Source: Marasmius tenuissimus
Taxonomy: Eukaryota; Basidiomycota; Agaricomycetes; Agaricales; Marasmiaceae
Direction of reading: 5' to 3'
NCBI GenBank assembly: GCA_029532415.1
Contig: JAQOTA010000050.1
Coordinates: 5,394,001-5,458,000, forward strand
Length of the DNA stretch: 64,000 nucleotides
Shown here: piece after piece, positions 35,205-46,620 of the stretch
How the letters are laid out: every line of letters starts with the position of its first letter
Numbering within the stretch: position 1 is the first letter of the stretch
Position numbers and translations under genes: made by a program
Notes under the pieces: model-generated
Told to the model about the DNA's origin: nothing
What the model saw: only the letters and a program-made list of their open reading frames with translations
Database searches by the model: none

Positions 35205-35970
35205 TTCGTTAAGACCGAGGGAACTATGCCCGGACTGGGCTTCAGAAAGGGAACTGTTCAGTACGGCATTTGAGCGAGGCGCTCGAGTGTAACTTACACG
35301 AATAGGGTACGTTCATTTATAGAGAGTATCATTTGAGGATCTGGGGTCGAGCGGGAGGGTATCGGCACGGGTACGGACGGAAGGGTGCCCATCTTCAGCT
35401 GGTACCACTGACACAAGATAAAAATTTTAGCATAAACAGTGAGATTAGAGGCTCATCCGGTAACCTTTCCTCCGGGGTCAATCGTTAGGCAGGACTCGGT
35501 GGAGCTAGTCGACCATGACGAGGACCAACACTGATTGAAGTAAAGAGTGAGCATCATGTGTAGCTCGAGTTCAAGCCGCCACAGCTTCAATCCTCCGCAA
35601 GCAGCAGGCATAATAAAATTCTCGTTCGTCGATCCCGGGGCGAGTTACTTAAGATTCGGGAAGCGCAACCCAACGCGTATATTTCGTGCTTAAGCTCTCG
35701 AATGTGTTGCCCAAGGTTCAAATAGTCGAAGTCGAAGCACGAGAAACGCCCTCAAAGTATTCATAAATGGTGGTGTGAGAGTCTCGGACAGGCGGATGCT
35801 AATTCTGAGAATTCGGGATCGCGGGTGCAAGTCCAAATCCTACTACACACCGGTGATAGGGATATGAATTCATCTCGTCGGTATGTTTTGAGAGTAAAGA
35901 CGGACTTAAATTTTGACGTTCCTGGGAGATGCTCGAGTGCGATGCTGAGAAGACGAGCTGCCAAATTATT
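35205..35970. other. Intergenic DNA shared with 2.84-3.53 kb
   Basis: No gene is supported. It aligns with the left-edge copy and contains an insertion near 35770-35870 absent there (CGGGTGCAAGTCC and surroundings), which resembles a tRNA T-arm but is not flanked by paired stems. Confidence 0.45.
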
Positions 35971-36039
35971 GTTGGTGGACGTCAGAGACAACGAGCAAAC
36001 AGCCTTTGTCAGCGACCACAGCGTTGACCATAACCACCA
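35971..36039 (+). repeat. Structured ~70-bp element, copy 5
   Basis: Left arm TGGTGGACGTCAGA, centre GACAACGAGC aaacag CCTTTGTC, then AGCGACCACAGCGTTGACCA and right arm TAACCACCATCACC. Confidence 0.65.
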
Positions 36040-36315
36040 TCACCATGACCCGGCGCTTACTGTCAGCGACTCCCAAAGGCTCTCAGCCATCATTTGTGCT
36101 TCCAATTCTATCTCTGGTTACTCATATGTAGAGCTCCCGATGTTCACCTTCTCGCAAGGTCAGCGGCTTTCTTGGTGCATCAACAGCTCACAAAGATTCC
36201 TTCCAATCCGTACTCACGACGACAAATTCAACTGATTGGCTCGAGAATTCATAGGCAGTGGTCCGAAACGCTACAAAGGAGAACTCGCTTAGTCCTCTGG
36301 CCTCATCTGTCGTGA
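36040..36315 (+). pseudogene. Decayed F-box-like gene start (unit 3)
   Basis: From 36094 a frame reads MCFQFYLWLLICRAPDVHLL and ARSAAFLVHQQLTKIPSNPY, ending at 36315. It is the counterpart of 3.6-3.84 kb. Resemblance to F-box openings is faint and no conserved frame extends further. Listed because its position directly behind the structured element repeats the arrangement at 3.6 and 22.75 kb. Confidence 0.25.
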
Positions 36316-38367
36316 CTCGTTGGTGTGGGCAATGAACGTTAACGGACGACGGGTACTACAGGCAAGTATTCCTTGGTATCCAGTTGTGTTTGGCACTGAC
36401 CCTCGCGTTCGCCTTCATCAAGATTATCAGGACCCCTTTCAAGCCTCAGAAACCGGATATGCAGGTTTGGCGAGCATCGACGAACAGAGCCAGACTTGAG
36501 ATTTCCCCCCCTTTTCTCGCCGGTCACTGGCACATTGTTTGGCCTATTCTCTTCCTGTTCAAAGAGCCGATGCTTGCGAGTGCGTACCGGTGGTTCTGTT
36601 CTCATGGGTTCGACTGACCAGATCCATGCTTCAAGGCCGTATCTATGTCATTGGTACGGTGGGTCCTAGGGTTTTACCAATAGTCGCTGTTCAGAGGTTC
36701 AAAGCTACCAGTCAGACCCTCAACCCGCAGCTCTAAGACTCCTTCGAATCGTCTCATTTGCTACCCCTCACACCCTCGCTGGAATGCATACCACGGAACG
36801 AAAGCACTTCGACACGAAGGCAAGGCCGGGGCAATTTGGTGTTCTCTGAGCAGAAAAAACATGTTGATTGACTTACGCCTCTGGAATCCGCAGCTGTCGT
36901 GGGTACTTATTCCGTCTAATTTGGATGTCAAGTTACTTACGCTGCTCTCTTTGTTAGCCACAAACACTTTATGTCCTACCATAGTACTCCCTCTACGGTA
37001 TCGTCACGAGAGTATGTATCTATTTTCATTATTGATAATCGAGGGATACGGCTCCGCACGTCGCTCCTCAAGATGGCCCATCTTTTCCTCGGCCCTTGAG
37101 AGATCATATCGAGTATTTATTATGCTGTACAGGCCCCGAAGACAGAACCAGCACGACAAGGGAGATAGGTGTTCAATGAGAAGTTAGTCGGAACATTCCT
37201 AATACCCCGCGATCATGGACCCACACGGGCATACGGGCCTTCGAGATCCGAGAGAATGCCTCACATTCCGGCTGGCCACTTCGACACTTTATACTAGACA
37301 ATGGGTTTGATGAATGTAACGTATGGTATCCTTTGGATACACTAAAAGCACCGAGTGCCTCGCCGACATGCTCAGTCGATAGCAGGTGTCATTTGAGGGC
37401 TAGTTACATGTTGAATGAAAGGGTATTCATGACAGGACTCCCAATATCATGAATGTAACGCCGAGCAAATACATCGTAAGTGATATTGTTGCTCACAGAC
37501 TGAGAAGAATCGGGCAATCCTCTAAAGGTCGTTCTGTCGACCATGAGCTGGTGGCGAGGACGATAATAATGCTTCAAACACATCTTCACGCTTCTCCATG
37601 CCGACTCAAAAAGCTACCAACGCTAGCCTTGACCGTGGTTTCAAGCTGAGAGTACCCCTGAGACTGGCGGAAGGCGTAGTCGTTAGAGGGTGTTGTTGAC
37701 GATGCGATATAAACGATCCAAGTCGATAATTTAGTGAAAACTCAAGGTTCCGAGGCTTATCGTCGTCGTACCTGCTGGATAGAAGCTTATGATAATTTGA
37801 ACCAGGATCGAACGGTATCTGAGCTGGCTGTTCCATCACCGCTATGAGACCAATGTCAACCAATGCCTCGAAAAAGTAAACTGGGGCATACCGAGTTTCC
37901 GTGGCACGTTTCCATTGATCGCGATGGCCTGCTTTGGTGAACAAGGGCCAGATTCCCGGAAACTTCCGACTGATTTTGCGAAGCCCGACACCCTGTTTGA
38001 GTTGAGGAGTTCCAGATGAATGACTCGTGTATGAGGTATCCAGCATAGTGAAAGTAGGTAGGCGGATGGAGTGGATTGAATGGTGTGCTCATCCTCAAGT
38101 TGATGATTCAGAAGGCTAAAGGGGCTCTGAGAACTTTGGGCCTGTAAATGAAAGCGAACAAAACGCGACAACGCAAACAGGCACTGGGTCTCACGTCAAT
38201 CCTTCACAAAAATAGAAGACTCTGTGCTTGAGTGTCCACTGTTACGAGTCTAAAGAACTCTTCGGGATCGGATATCATGCGACCTGAGCTGCGGTTCGTG
38301 TCGTATTCTGAAGGCAAGTGTAGAGGCGGCTACTAGAGTAGCGACCTCATATCGAATACAGAAGATA
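36316..38367. other. Degenerate duplicated sequence, no intact gene
   Basis: Scattered matches to 4.1-5.6 kb. Nothing on either strand could be supported as a gene; open frames up to 146 codons (37606-38046, minus) show no family features. Confidence 0.4.
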
Positions 38368-38712
38368 GTGAGGTGCGAGCAGAATCTTGCCAATTATGAC
38401 CGCACTATCATGAGGCTATTTGATTCGAGGTGAGTATGGTACACATAATGGAGTAGCTCATAACTCACCGATACGACCATTCCCACTTTTCGCTAACCTT
38501 TCAGCCGGGGGGATATTGCTCTAAACCCTTTCTTACAAGAATTGGTAGATGTACCGTATGATTCGAGAAGGCCATGATTATGCTCGGCTTGAGCCTGGAG
38601 TACAATTTTCCGCGTTAAGTTTTCAATTTCGTTTATGCTGGCTGTTGAAAAGAGGAGTGAGATTGAAGCTTCAAAGATTTGAGATGTCATGCTGAGTGAA
38701 GGTGACGGATTT
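38368..38712 (+). other. Duplicated segment before family B (matches 5641-5995)
   Basis: GAGGTGCGAGCAGA at 38370 starts a stretch of clear similarity to unit 1, ending at the structured element. Confidence 0.4.
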
Positions 38713-38780
38713 GTGGTGGACGTTGCACACAACGAGGAACATGGATTTGTCATGATCAGCGGCCGCGGGACCACCACTTG
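38713..38780 (+). repeat. Structured ~70-bp element, copy 6
   Basis: GTGGTGGACGTTGCACACAA, centre CATGGATTTGTCA, then ATGATCAGCGGCCGCGG and ACCACCACTTG. The GTTGACC part of the right arm is deleted in this copy. Type II, about 100 bp before family B. Confidence 0.55.
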
Positions 38781-38880
38781 CATACCTCGGACTCCTAGAA
38801 TCGTCATTCTTCCACTTGACTAGCCCAGAAGCTCTCAGAAACTCCACTTGTCAATTATTGTAAGCATGGAGAAAAAGCAC

Positions 38881-39488
38881 GATGGGAAAGTTGAAGGTGC
38901 CGGTGAGCACTCAGTACCGTTCTCATGAATATTTGCTAGGCTCATCTTCACCTCCAGATGAGCCGAAAACCCTGCTCAGTTTTGACCATCCAGAAATATC
39001 CCTTAAACTCATGCTTTGGCGCAATTGCTTTCACGGCTTTCCAAACAACTACCAACGCCCGCCCAGAATCCACGCCTATAATGCCACCCTCCCTGGTCGA
39101 ACACTCCTACCTACGACATGTTGACTATGATGCGCTAGAAGCGCCAAAGGAGGCGAGTAGCGTGTGCATCTTTTCAAACGACGATCGATCTTGCTATGCT
39201 CCGATCCAGCCAACAGGACGACGGTCGGTATCAAGTGAGTCATGCTGTCCATGTACTTTTGTGCTTGGCCTTTCCCCCTCTTTTGATATCTTTGTTGCGC
39301 CCGGCCATTCTGACATATCTACCTTCAGGATTCCCCTCAGAGCTCATGTTATCCACCGGAACATATACAAGATGTTTGACAAAGCGCCGATCTTCCCTCC
39401 TTCCATCACAATTCCCGCCCTCGAGAGCACATTCAATCCGACTTATTTGTGCTCTGACCGAAGGCTCGGGTACTGTACCATCAGCTAG
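38881..39488 (+). pseudogene. Family B gene, 5' part (unit 3), best-preserved copy
   Basis: ATG 38881 gives MGKLKVP and a GTGAGCAC donor; the acceptor TCACCTCCAG at about 38957 opens SRKPCSVLTIQKYPLNSCFG and then AIAFTAFQTTTNARPESTPI and LVEHSYLRHVDYDALEAPKE, staying open to 39488. The first 30 residues after the intron are moderately hydrophobic and could be a signal-anchor. No other copy keeps this frame. The 3' part follows at 39490-41065. Family unknown. Frame breaks after 39.49 kb make the whole gene a pseudogene unless introns rescue it. Confidence 0.4.
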
Positions 39489-41065
39489 ACGCAAGGAGCG
39501 ACGTATTCCGAGCGCCTCAGAGCTGTCTACGCCGCCATGGGGATTTCGGACCCCTTCGACCACAGCTAACGCTTTATGGGCCATCAAATACGTCTGGTGG
39601 GATACCGTAGAATGTACGGGGTACGGGCTGGGGGCCAAGGTTGAGTTGGGGAATGAGCCTAATCTCAAGGATAATAACCCGACATAGTACCCTCACAGGA
39701 CATATCAATGCCGTGTGATATTGATTACCATGGTTTATGAGCCACGGCTGTTCGTGATACTGGTGATGCTCTCATGCGCCATATGCCTTTATTACTGCTG
39801 CAAGCGGCGGCCGTGCCTCCTGTCGGAGACGTACCGGTACCTGTCGTCAGGCCTCTCTCTTACCACGCTTCTAATCCTTACTCTGCAGTCGCGTCTGATT
39901 CGGATGTGTTCGAACCAGGGATTGGATGAGGGCGCATTTGATGGCAGCCTCAGTGAGTTTTCGGTCACCCTGTTTTATCGTGTACTGACAGCTCTCGAAA
40001 AGATCGACTATTGATCGCTGTCAGTGCGCGGCCACTGGTATTCAGGGTCTCGAAAAGTACCGCGTTGTGTTTCACCCTTTTCCTTCTCTCTCGAGGTATG
40101 ATAGTTATAGGGTGAGAGGCGAGGCAGTGGTCGGGCTTTTTATGATTTTGAGTATCCCCGGTAATCGGTAGGAACGGGCTTCCAAAGAACCAACCCAGAA
40201 GCTTAGAATCCCATCTATATTGATCGTGAACGGGAGCCTGTTGTGTCGGCCCAGACTGTGAGTTCATGAAACTTATAGTCGTTTGTGTACTTACTGTACA
40301 TCAGGCTGCAGCTATAGTTGAACAGAATCGTCTCCGAGCCGTCTTAATTTCGAAGGGACGACTTCAGATAGCTTATCCTATAACTAGTTTGCTCTCGCCG
40401 GTGGGGAGTCGAGTGGTCAGGACAAACACGATATTCCTACTAATTTTTACTTTTCTTTTGTAACGGTTTACTCGGATCTCAGGCCTCGCTGTCCAGTGCC
40501 CCAATAACCGAAAGGCTGAAGCTGTTGAGTCCCTCTTGAGTGAAGAAGTACGAAGTCTACAGAAGCCATGGTTAGGTTTGCATCTGCACAGAGCTGATCA
40601 AGCTTCCACGATAACATCCGGGTCTGAAATTTCTCGAACAATCCTATCCCGATATCTAGCACATACTGGGACCCACAAGTCTTGCCCGCGCCCGTTCTGC
40701 CTTCTCGCCCGTGCCTCTGGCTATCCCGATCTCATACTCATCAAACCGGCAACTAGTCTCGAGGTCCTTGGATCGAGTTCCATTCGTACATTCGAGAACG
40801 ATACATTGAGCCGGCAGACCCAGACATTGCTAATTTCATCCGTACATCAATCAATCACCGCCAGGTCGGCTTGTGACCCGTACTACAGGAAATTTCAGTC
40901 TACCGTCATCTCTCTCTGGGTATTGAGGGACGTACTGTACTGTATACACAACTCGCAGACCTTCCCGAGTCAACAAGCGATATCATTAGCACAGAAACAA
41001 CTCAACCAAGCGACACGGAAATGTCGCCGGCGTCCCCTCAAGATCAGTATGTCAAGGGAGGCTGA
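39489..41065 (+). pseudogene. 3' part of the family B gene, convergent with A3
   Basis: Segments shared with the other units appear in order: FDHS*RFMGH (39557), YPDLILIKPATSLEVLG (40728) and the C-terminus SDTEMSPASPQDQYVKGG ending at 41065. At least one TAA and several frame changes lie between. Because B begins at 38881 on the same strand, this is the clearest case for B and the conserved 3' segment being one gene. Its stop is 212 bp from the A3 stop. Confidence 0.4.
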
Positions 41066-41277
41066 ATAATAACAATAGAGACTAAAATAAAACGAGAATA
41101 AGCAACGCGAAAACAGGTCAACGGAAGATACACTATAAATCTATCTTTCTGAGATACGCGAGTCAAAACATAGATACCAGGCAAACGAGAGAAACGTCCG
41201 TGAATTACGGGACGACCGAGACCTCAATCCCCTCCAAGTCGTCGACCCGAAACGATCTTCAAACCTCAACCAGTCCA

Positions 41278-44200
41278 TTACCACCCTGAAGTGCCGCTCC
41301 CCTCCTCAGATTCACCACTCGTCTCGTTCCACGAAAGCAGCTGAGTCGACTGCATCGGAGGATCATATGTATATTGCTGGGAATGATCGACTGGTGTGCT
41401 CCAGGTTTGATGAGGAACATGAGAGCCACCCCCGTTTGAAGGCAGCATCGGAAAATTTCCCTGAGCTGCATACGCGGGAAGCGGAAGGTGGGCTTGGGGG
41501 TGAATGGTCGAATTGGGCGGGTAGTGAGTGACACCCAGTGGGGAAAAGGAGGGCGTAGTGTACGATGGGTCGTGGTGAACAACCGGAGGGTTCCAGTGCT
41601 GCTGAGGAACGAGAGAGCGTCTGACGTAGGAGGAGAACGGTGAAGGATAAACTGGGTCATGCACGTGAGGCATAGGCGCAGCACTATGTGGAGGATACGT
41701 GAAATCGAAGGGAAGTACTGATTCGGACGAATAAGTGACTGCAGGTATCAAGTAGTAAGTTGGAGGGTATGATGGGGCGTTGTAAATCATGTTTGCAGGA
41801 GTGGATATTTCGACATGGGACAATCCTGACCACCCGGTATTCTGATCAGCACCGACATCGTATCTAGGTGCATTTGCGATGGCATTGCCACCTGGGTAAG
41901 CACTCGGAGGGGTATAGTTCGAGTTCATCGTGCTTGCGGTGGGATCGCTGGCTGAGTTGGCGATCTCAGCACTGCTGTACGCGTTAGAGGGCGGCAGTGC
42001 GTCGTAATAGGTTGCCGTCGCTGTGTTTTGCGACAGGTTGGGCCATCCTCGCGACTGGAGATGGGAAGATGATAGATGGGACGTGGTATGAAATGGCATG
42101 TTCATACCACACGAAGCGGACAGCACATCTCCCGACAAGGGGCCTGCGGGGTGAGAGGGATAGTGATACGACGGTTGATTTCTATGGTAGCAGGGTGGAG
42201 CGACCTGCGATTGGTACCCTGAGCGTGGATGAGAATGATCCTGGGGATAGAGGTTGACTGGGTCTGCAGAGGGAAAAAACCTGGAGGGAAGCGGTTGCAC
42301 GGTCGAGAAGCTTGTCCATCGATCGCTAGGTCTCGGTCATCGGCAGTATCGTTCTGATGACGAAGCTCCTGAGGATATGTTAGTGATGCGCACATCGAGA
42401 AAAAAGAATCAGCAGCGCACCGGTTCTGGATTATTCCTCTCGGCACCCCCAAATCCCATATCCATTTTTCGATGCTTGTTGGTAGCGCAAATCGAGCTGA
42501 TAGCGGACTCTCTCCCGGCTTGGTTACTGGCCATACAAACTGGGTCCTCAGCCAGTTTTTGGTCTATTGTATGTGATGGAAACTCGGAGTCGTCGCCAAT
42601 GACAGATCCATCGAGGTTATTGAAGTGCTCTGCACCGAGGTAAGGGCTAGAACGGACAAATGAAGATGGGCACACCTTGATCGACCTCTGTAAACCGGTC
42701 TGAATGGTGGATCGGTTGAAAGATGTGGTCATCGAATCCAAGGTGTCGAGCAAAATCGGGAGTCGTTGGGTCAAAGCTTCTGAGAGTGTGGTATCGCCGA
42801 ATCAACTGGTAGCTGCTGGTGGACCAGGACTTTGAGTAGATCTTCCGATGAAAAAAATCGAGTTCAAGGGGAAGGCCGAAGTTGCGACATGACTCGGGTG
42901 AAAGTCGATGTTGACCATTTTCATGGAAAGACCAGAAGTGGAGTCGCAAGGTATCATCGTCGAGGGGGTTGCGGGGAGGTGGACGGATGAAAAGGTATAT
43001 TGGCTGTTGGCGTCGTCGTTGGGATGTGGAAGGGGTTTCGTCAAGGTGGCCAGACCCATACACCCGGGGATAGACGAGCTCTGGTCGATGTTAGCCAGTG
43101 GAAAAGAGAACACAAATTGAAATGACGACGCACTGTAAACACCGAGATCATCTTCCAACGATATTCCACGAGATTGAAAGATGTTTGATGATTGGAAAAG
43201 CCAAGCCTCTTCCACGTCCTCGTTCAGCCACAACCAAAACCAACCTTCAGCATCTTTATCGAGTCGGAATCTACTCATGATTTTAGACAGAGTGGCCTGT
43301 GATTTCCGAGAAGCTCACCTTGTCAATCCATCTTCCAGCACCTTCCTCTCTACAAAACCCTTTCTGCCCGTCCAGACGTTGTTTGCAAAGGCGATGGGGG
43401 TTGCGGTCAAAGTGGAAAAGATGGTCGGTCGATGGCAAGATTCAGGCACATTTACGTCGCAATCAACGTGGTCACCTATCGCCCGCACAAACGCCCGATC
43501 AGCTTCCTTTGACTTTTGGCTTGCCAGGAAGCGCATGAAAACATCTTCTTGGAGAAGTTCACTGGTCAAAGGTAGATTCTCCATCTCGAAAAACCACCGG
43601 TTCCACTTGATATCTGACTTTGGCCCCTCTGGACCTCGACAGATCTCTCCTCGGGTAGAATCCACCCACAGCTCCTTAGCGTCTGCGTAATCAAGTTTCT
43701 GCTGTGTCAATTGCATGATTATTTAAAATTGTTCCGTTTCAGTACTTCCGCTACTTACAGTCAGATTCCAGAAATACAACGAACCAAGCTGCCCCAAACT
43801 CCTCTCAAAGTGCGAGAACGGTACAAGGCCTACAGAAAAAATTGACTTGACCACAGGAATCGCCAGGCACACACACACTTACCATGCCAAAGGAGCAGTG
43901 ACGGTATTTTTCCTATGTCAACAGCAAACGCCTGCGTATGATTGGACGAACTGAAGATTTTTGAGCAGCAGGTGAATTTGGAACACCACTAGACGTACCG
44001 CGCTCGCGAACACTTCCGAAAATCCTCCTCGAAGGCCTATATTCATATTCTTCCTTCATTTGCTCCACCCCTTAAAGAGTACGAAGCTCACCCTGCGTGC
44101 ATCGGGCCCACTATAAGTCATCGATGTGAACCTGCCCTCCGTCCCAATCACCTTCACAGCACAGATAGTTTTCTCGACATCCAGGTCATCATACCATAAC

Positions 44201-44593
44201 CATGACCGCTGTCTGCGATGTCCTTTGACAACACAGACATCCTCAGCCCTGTAAAAATCGCCACTCTTGACATTCCGATACTGGACAAACAGTGCGTATA
44301 ATAAGCCTTCGAGCTCCACGCTCCCCAGATATATAACTCACGTCGTCAAATTCCGTATGTTCCCTCTCTTCTCGCTGAACAATCTGGTTGATCTGGTTTC
44401 CGTGAACAACCGTTGTTGCAGTCATCGAGAACGAGCTGGCTTCCTGGTTTGCTATACCCCCGCCAGCGGAGGAGGATGTTATTGTTTCAGTTGCCGTACG
44501 GCCGTTGTAATAGTTGTGCTGGTCGCGTTGAACACAGCTGAAGGTCCCGCCAGATATCGAAAATTTCTGCGCATTTGCGAATAACGTTGACAT
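41278..44593 (-). pseudogene. Family A, copy A3: one-base deletion removes the tail
   Basis: Exons: 44593-44342, 44280-44092, 44036-43999, 43950-43883, 43829-43759, 43701-43319, 43273-43134, 43080-42676, 42629-42421 and 42368 onward. All nine introns are as in A1. In exon 10 the sequence GTTGCACGGTCGAG (42293) lacks one base relative to GTTGCACAGGTCGAG in A1, A2 and A4. Translation therefore leaves the tail frame and stops at 42102, giving about 673 residues; the original 340-residue tail remains fully open in the old frame down to 41278. The core (YRNVKSGDFYRAEDVC, LLQEDVFMRF, SFHENGQHRLSPESC) is intact, so a tail-less protein is possible. Exon 2 carries an altered segment (RRQRSWLWYDDLD). 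Confidence 0.75.
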
Positions 44594-44735
44594 GTAGGCG
44601 GCGGATTGAGGGAGCGAAAGGAGGGTGTAGAGTGACGGCAAAGGGCAGGTAAAACACGCTGATATTTAAAGCAAACATGATACTTACACGCCATTGAACT
44701 AGATTATAATTAGCTTGGAGCGCCAAAGACACGCC

Positions 44736-44780
44736 TGATCCATGCCTCTCAACCGCCCGCCCAACTGAGCTACATTTTCC
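44736..44780 (-). repeat. Fossil 5' half of a tRNA upstream of A3
   Basis: GGAAAATGTAGCTCAGTTGG followed by GCGGGCGGTTGAGAGGC on the minus strand. Perfect A box. The anticodon-side sequence differs from the other copies. No 3' half. Confidence 0.55.
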
Positions 44781-44919
44781 ACTCGTATCCTTCTCCCTCT
44801 CCCTGTTCCGTTTCATTTTTACCTCAGACGATTGGGAATTCCAGGCCATCGATCTATACAGTATTCAACGTTCCATAGTCGGGAAGCTGATGTCTTTTCA
44901 GCCCAGGAATTATCCCCAG

Positions 44920-45240
44920 CGCTATCTGGTCTTCCCGCTCGCGTTATCGATATGAGAAGGTGAGCGTTGGCATGCTGTTTCGCCAGCGCTTCAGCTTCAT
45001 TTCACACACAATCAAGATTCTATGGAACACCCACCACAGTGATACACGTTGAGGGCACGCCCCTCTTCTTCGTCAGATTCGTGCCTGTCGGAACAGCCTA
45101 CAGTGTCTTCTTACACTCCCATATGAGGGTCTTTCTCTAGTCCAGTCTTCGAAATCTGGCTCGACGACGTCAAAGGAGTCATATCGGTACACCGTACTGG
45201 CTCTGAGAAAAAGGTTTTATTTAGTAACACGGTTTGAGCG
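44920..45240 (+). pseudogene. Family G remnant, divergent from A3
   Basis: An exon ending YRYEK (44959) is followed by GTGAGCG; then FYGTPTTVIHVEGTPLFF and VRFVPVGTAYSVFLHSHMRV before a stop. The sequence ATCTGGCTCGACGACGTC (45161) matches the IWLDDV segment of unit 2 in a different frame. Broken. Confidence 0.4.
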
Positions 45241-46185
45241 AGGCGCTCGAGACTTGTACGATCACTTACTGCACGAGTTGGGGATCCATCACGGCGGCTA
45301 TCGAGCAGAAGACCTCAATTTATGGAGTACCGTCTGATGATCTGGCGCTGAGCGTGAGGAAACGGAAGGTGCGGGCTATCATTTGGTATCACCGACCTGA
45401 ATCGACTTGAATGGTGAGATACGACGATCTTCAGGCTCCATTAATTTTGAGCATTGATCGCTTTTCCTTTTGTGTTGGGCGGGCCGGGTGATGTCAATGA
45501 CATCGAGTCCCGACTTCGAGTTAGCATGAGGCTGAATCGATCGAGGACCACAAAGAGAGCCTGCAGAAATGACGAGACCGTTGGTATGATCCAAGTGAGC
45601 GTGGCTTGATAGATGGCATCTAATGATAGTGTATTAGTTTGCTCAACTTGACGGTGCGCTGAGCCGGAACGAGACTAGACGGACCTGACAAACGAATAGA
45701 CACCTGCAGCTGAATATGGTCTTTCGAAAAGCTCCGGATTCTGTAACTCATATCGAGTTCAAAACCGAGCCACTGTGGATTTCAATCATTCAGGAATCCC
45801 GCCAGGAGTACGAGGAGCTAGATCCTGATTTGTGGTTCAACGTTGACGTTCAAGCCTCGGAGTTCGTCGAGTAACTTGAGAGCAGCGATCCAATCCAAAT
45901 TTTGACGCTTCAGCCCTTGAATGTACTCCCCAGAGTTCGAAAAATGTCGGAAATGAAGCATAAGGAACACGCTAGAACCACTCGGAAACGGTGGTATGTG
46001 TGTTTTGACAGACGGTGGATGTCCTGAGCTTCGAGAATTCGGGCTTGTGAGGACAGGTTATTGTGGACAGTCGCGACAAGCGTGTGTGCTCGTCTGTGGT
46101 TGCGTCCTAAAGGCAGAGTCTGGCCTGAAGTTTTATATTCACAGGAGATGGATGAGGTAGCGTTGCTGGAGAATCGTTGGATAGA
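45241..46185. other. Degenerate sequence matching 21.95-22.67 kb
   Basis: No gene supported; clearly the unit 4 counterpart of the stretch before structured element copy 3. Confidence 0.45.
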
Positions 46186-46252
46186 TTGGTGGTCGTCAGG
46201 GACAACGAGCGAAAAGGCTTTGTCAGCGGCCGCGGCGTTGTTCGTGACCTCC
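46186..46252 (+). repeat. Structured ~70-bp element, copy 7
   Basis: TTGGTGGTCGTCAGG, GACAACGAGC gaaaag GCTTTGTC, CAGCGGCCGCGGCGTTG, then a diverged right arm TTCGTGACCTCC. ATG follows directly. Confidence 0.6.
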
Positions 46253-46620
46253 ATGTTGTCTCTCATCGCCCCTAGCCCGTACGGTTGACGACAACTTCTC
46301 ATTGTTCAAAATCTCATTGCTCTACCTTTCAATCTTTTCAATTACTTATTGGCCTCCAAAGGCTTCTCCTCAAGTCGGCCTCCCGCAATGCATCAACGAT
46401 TCGACTCGACCCGAATCGACAATATTTTTCGAGTAATGTCCTTCATTCGTTCATGTACTTACTCGAAGAAAGGGAAGCGTTTCGTGACTTCCGTTTAAGG
46501 GGTCGAACGATGGCGGACTACTCTAGCGCCTACGTTCAAAGGTTGGAGAACTTGGATAACGTTCGGCCTCGATACAGGGCAAGCGGACCCCTTTGTAATA
46601 TGTATGGAGAAATTTGACTA
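46253..46620 (+). pseudogene. Broken homologue of the F-box-like gene at 22752
   Basis: TTGACGACAACTTCTCATTG at 46286 corresponds to GTTGACGACGACTTGTTGCTC at 22784, and the match continues through TCCCGCAATGCATCAACGAT. Small deletions put the DDLLLKILLSNLSVF segment out of frame, and the segment after it (FASRNASTIRLDPN-like) is in a third frame. No function left. Confidence 0.35.

Noticed and set aside
35797..35860. Possible tRNA T-arm (GCGGGTGCAAGTCC)
   Set aside because: No acceptor or anticodon stem can be paired around it.
42305..42452. A separate small gene in the shifted frame of A3
   Set aside because: It is the exon 9/intron 9/exon 10 region of A3; the apparent start lies inside exon 9 in a frame not used there.
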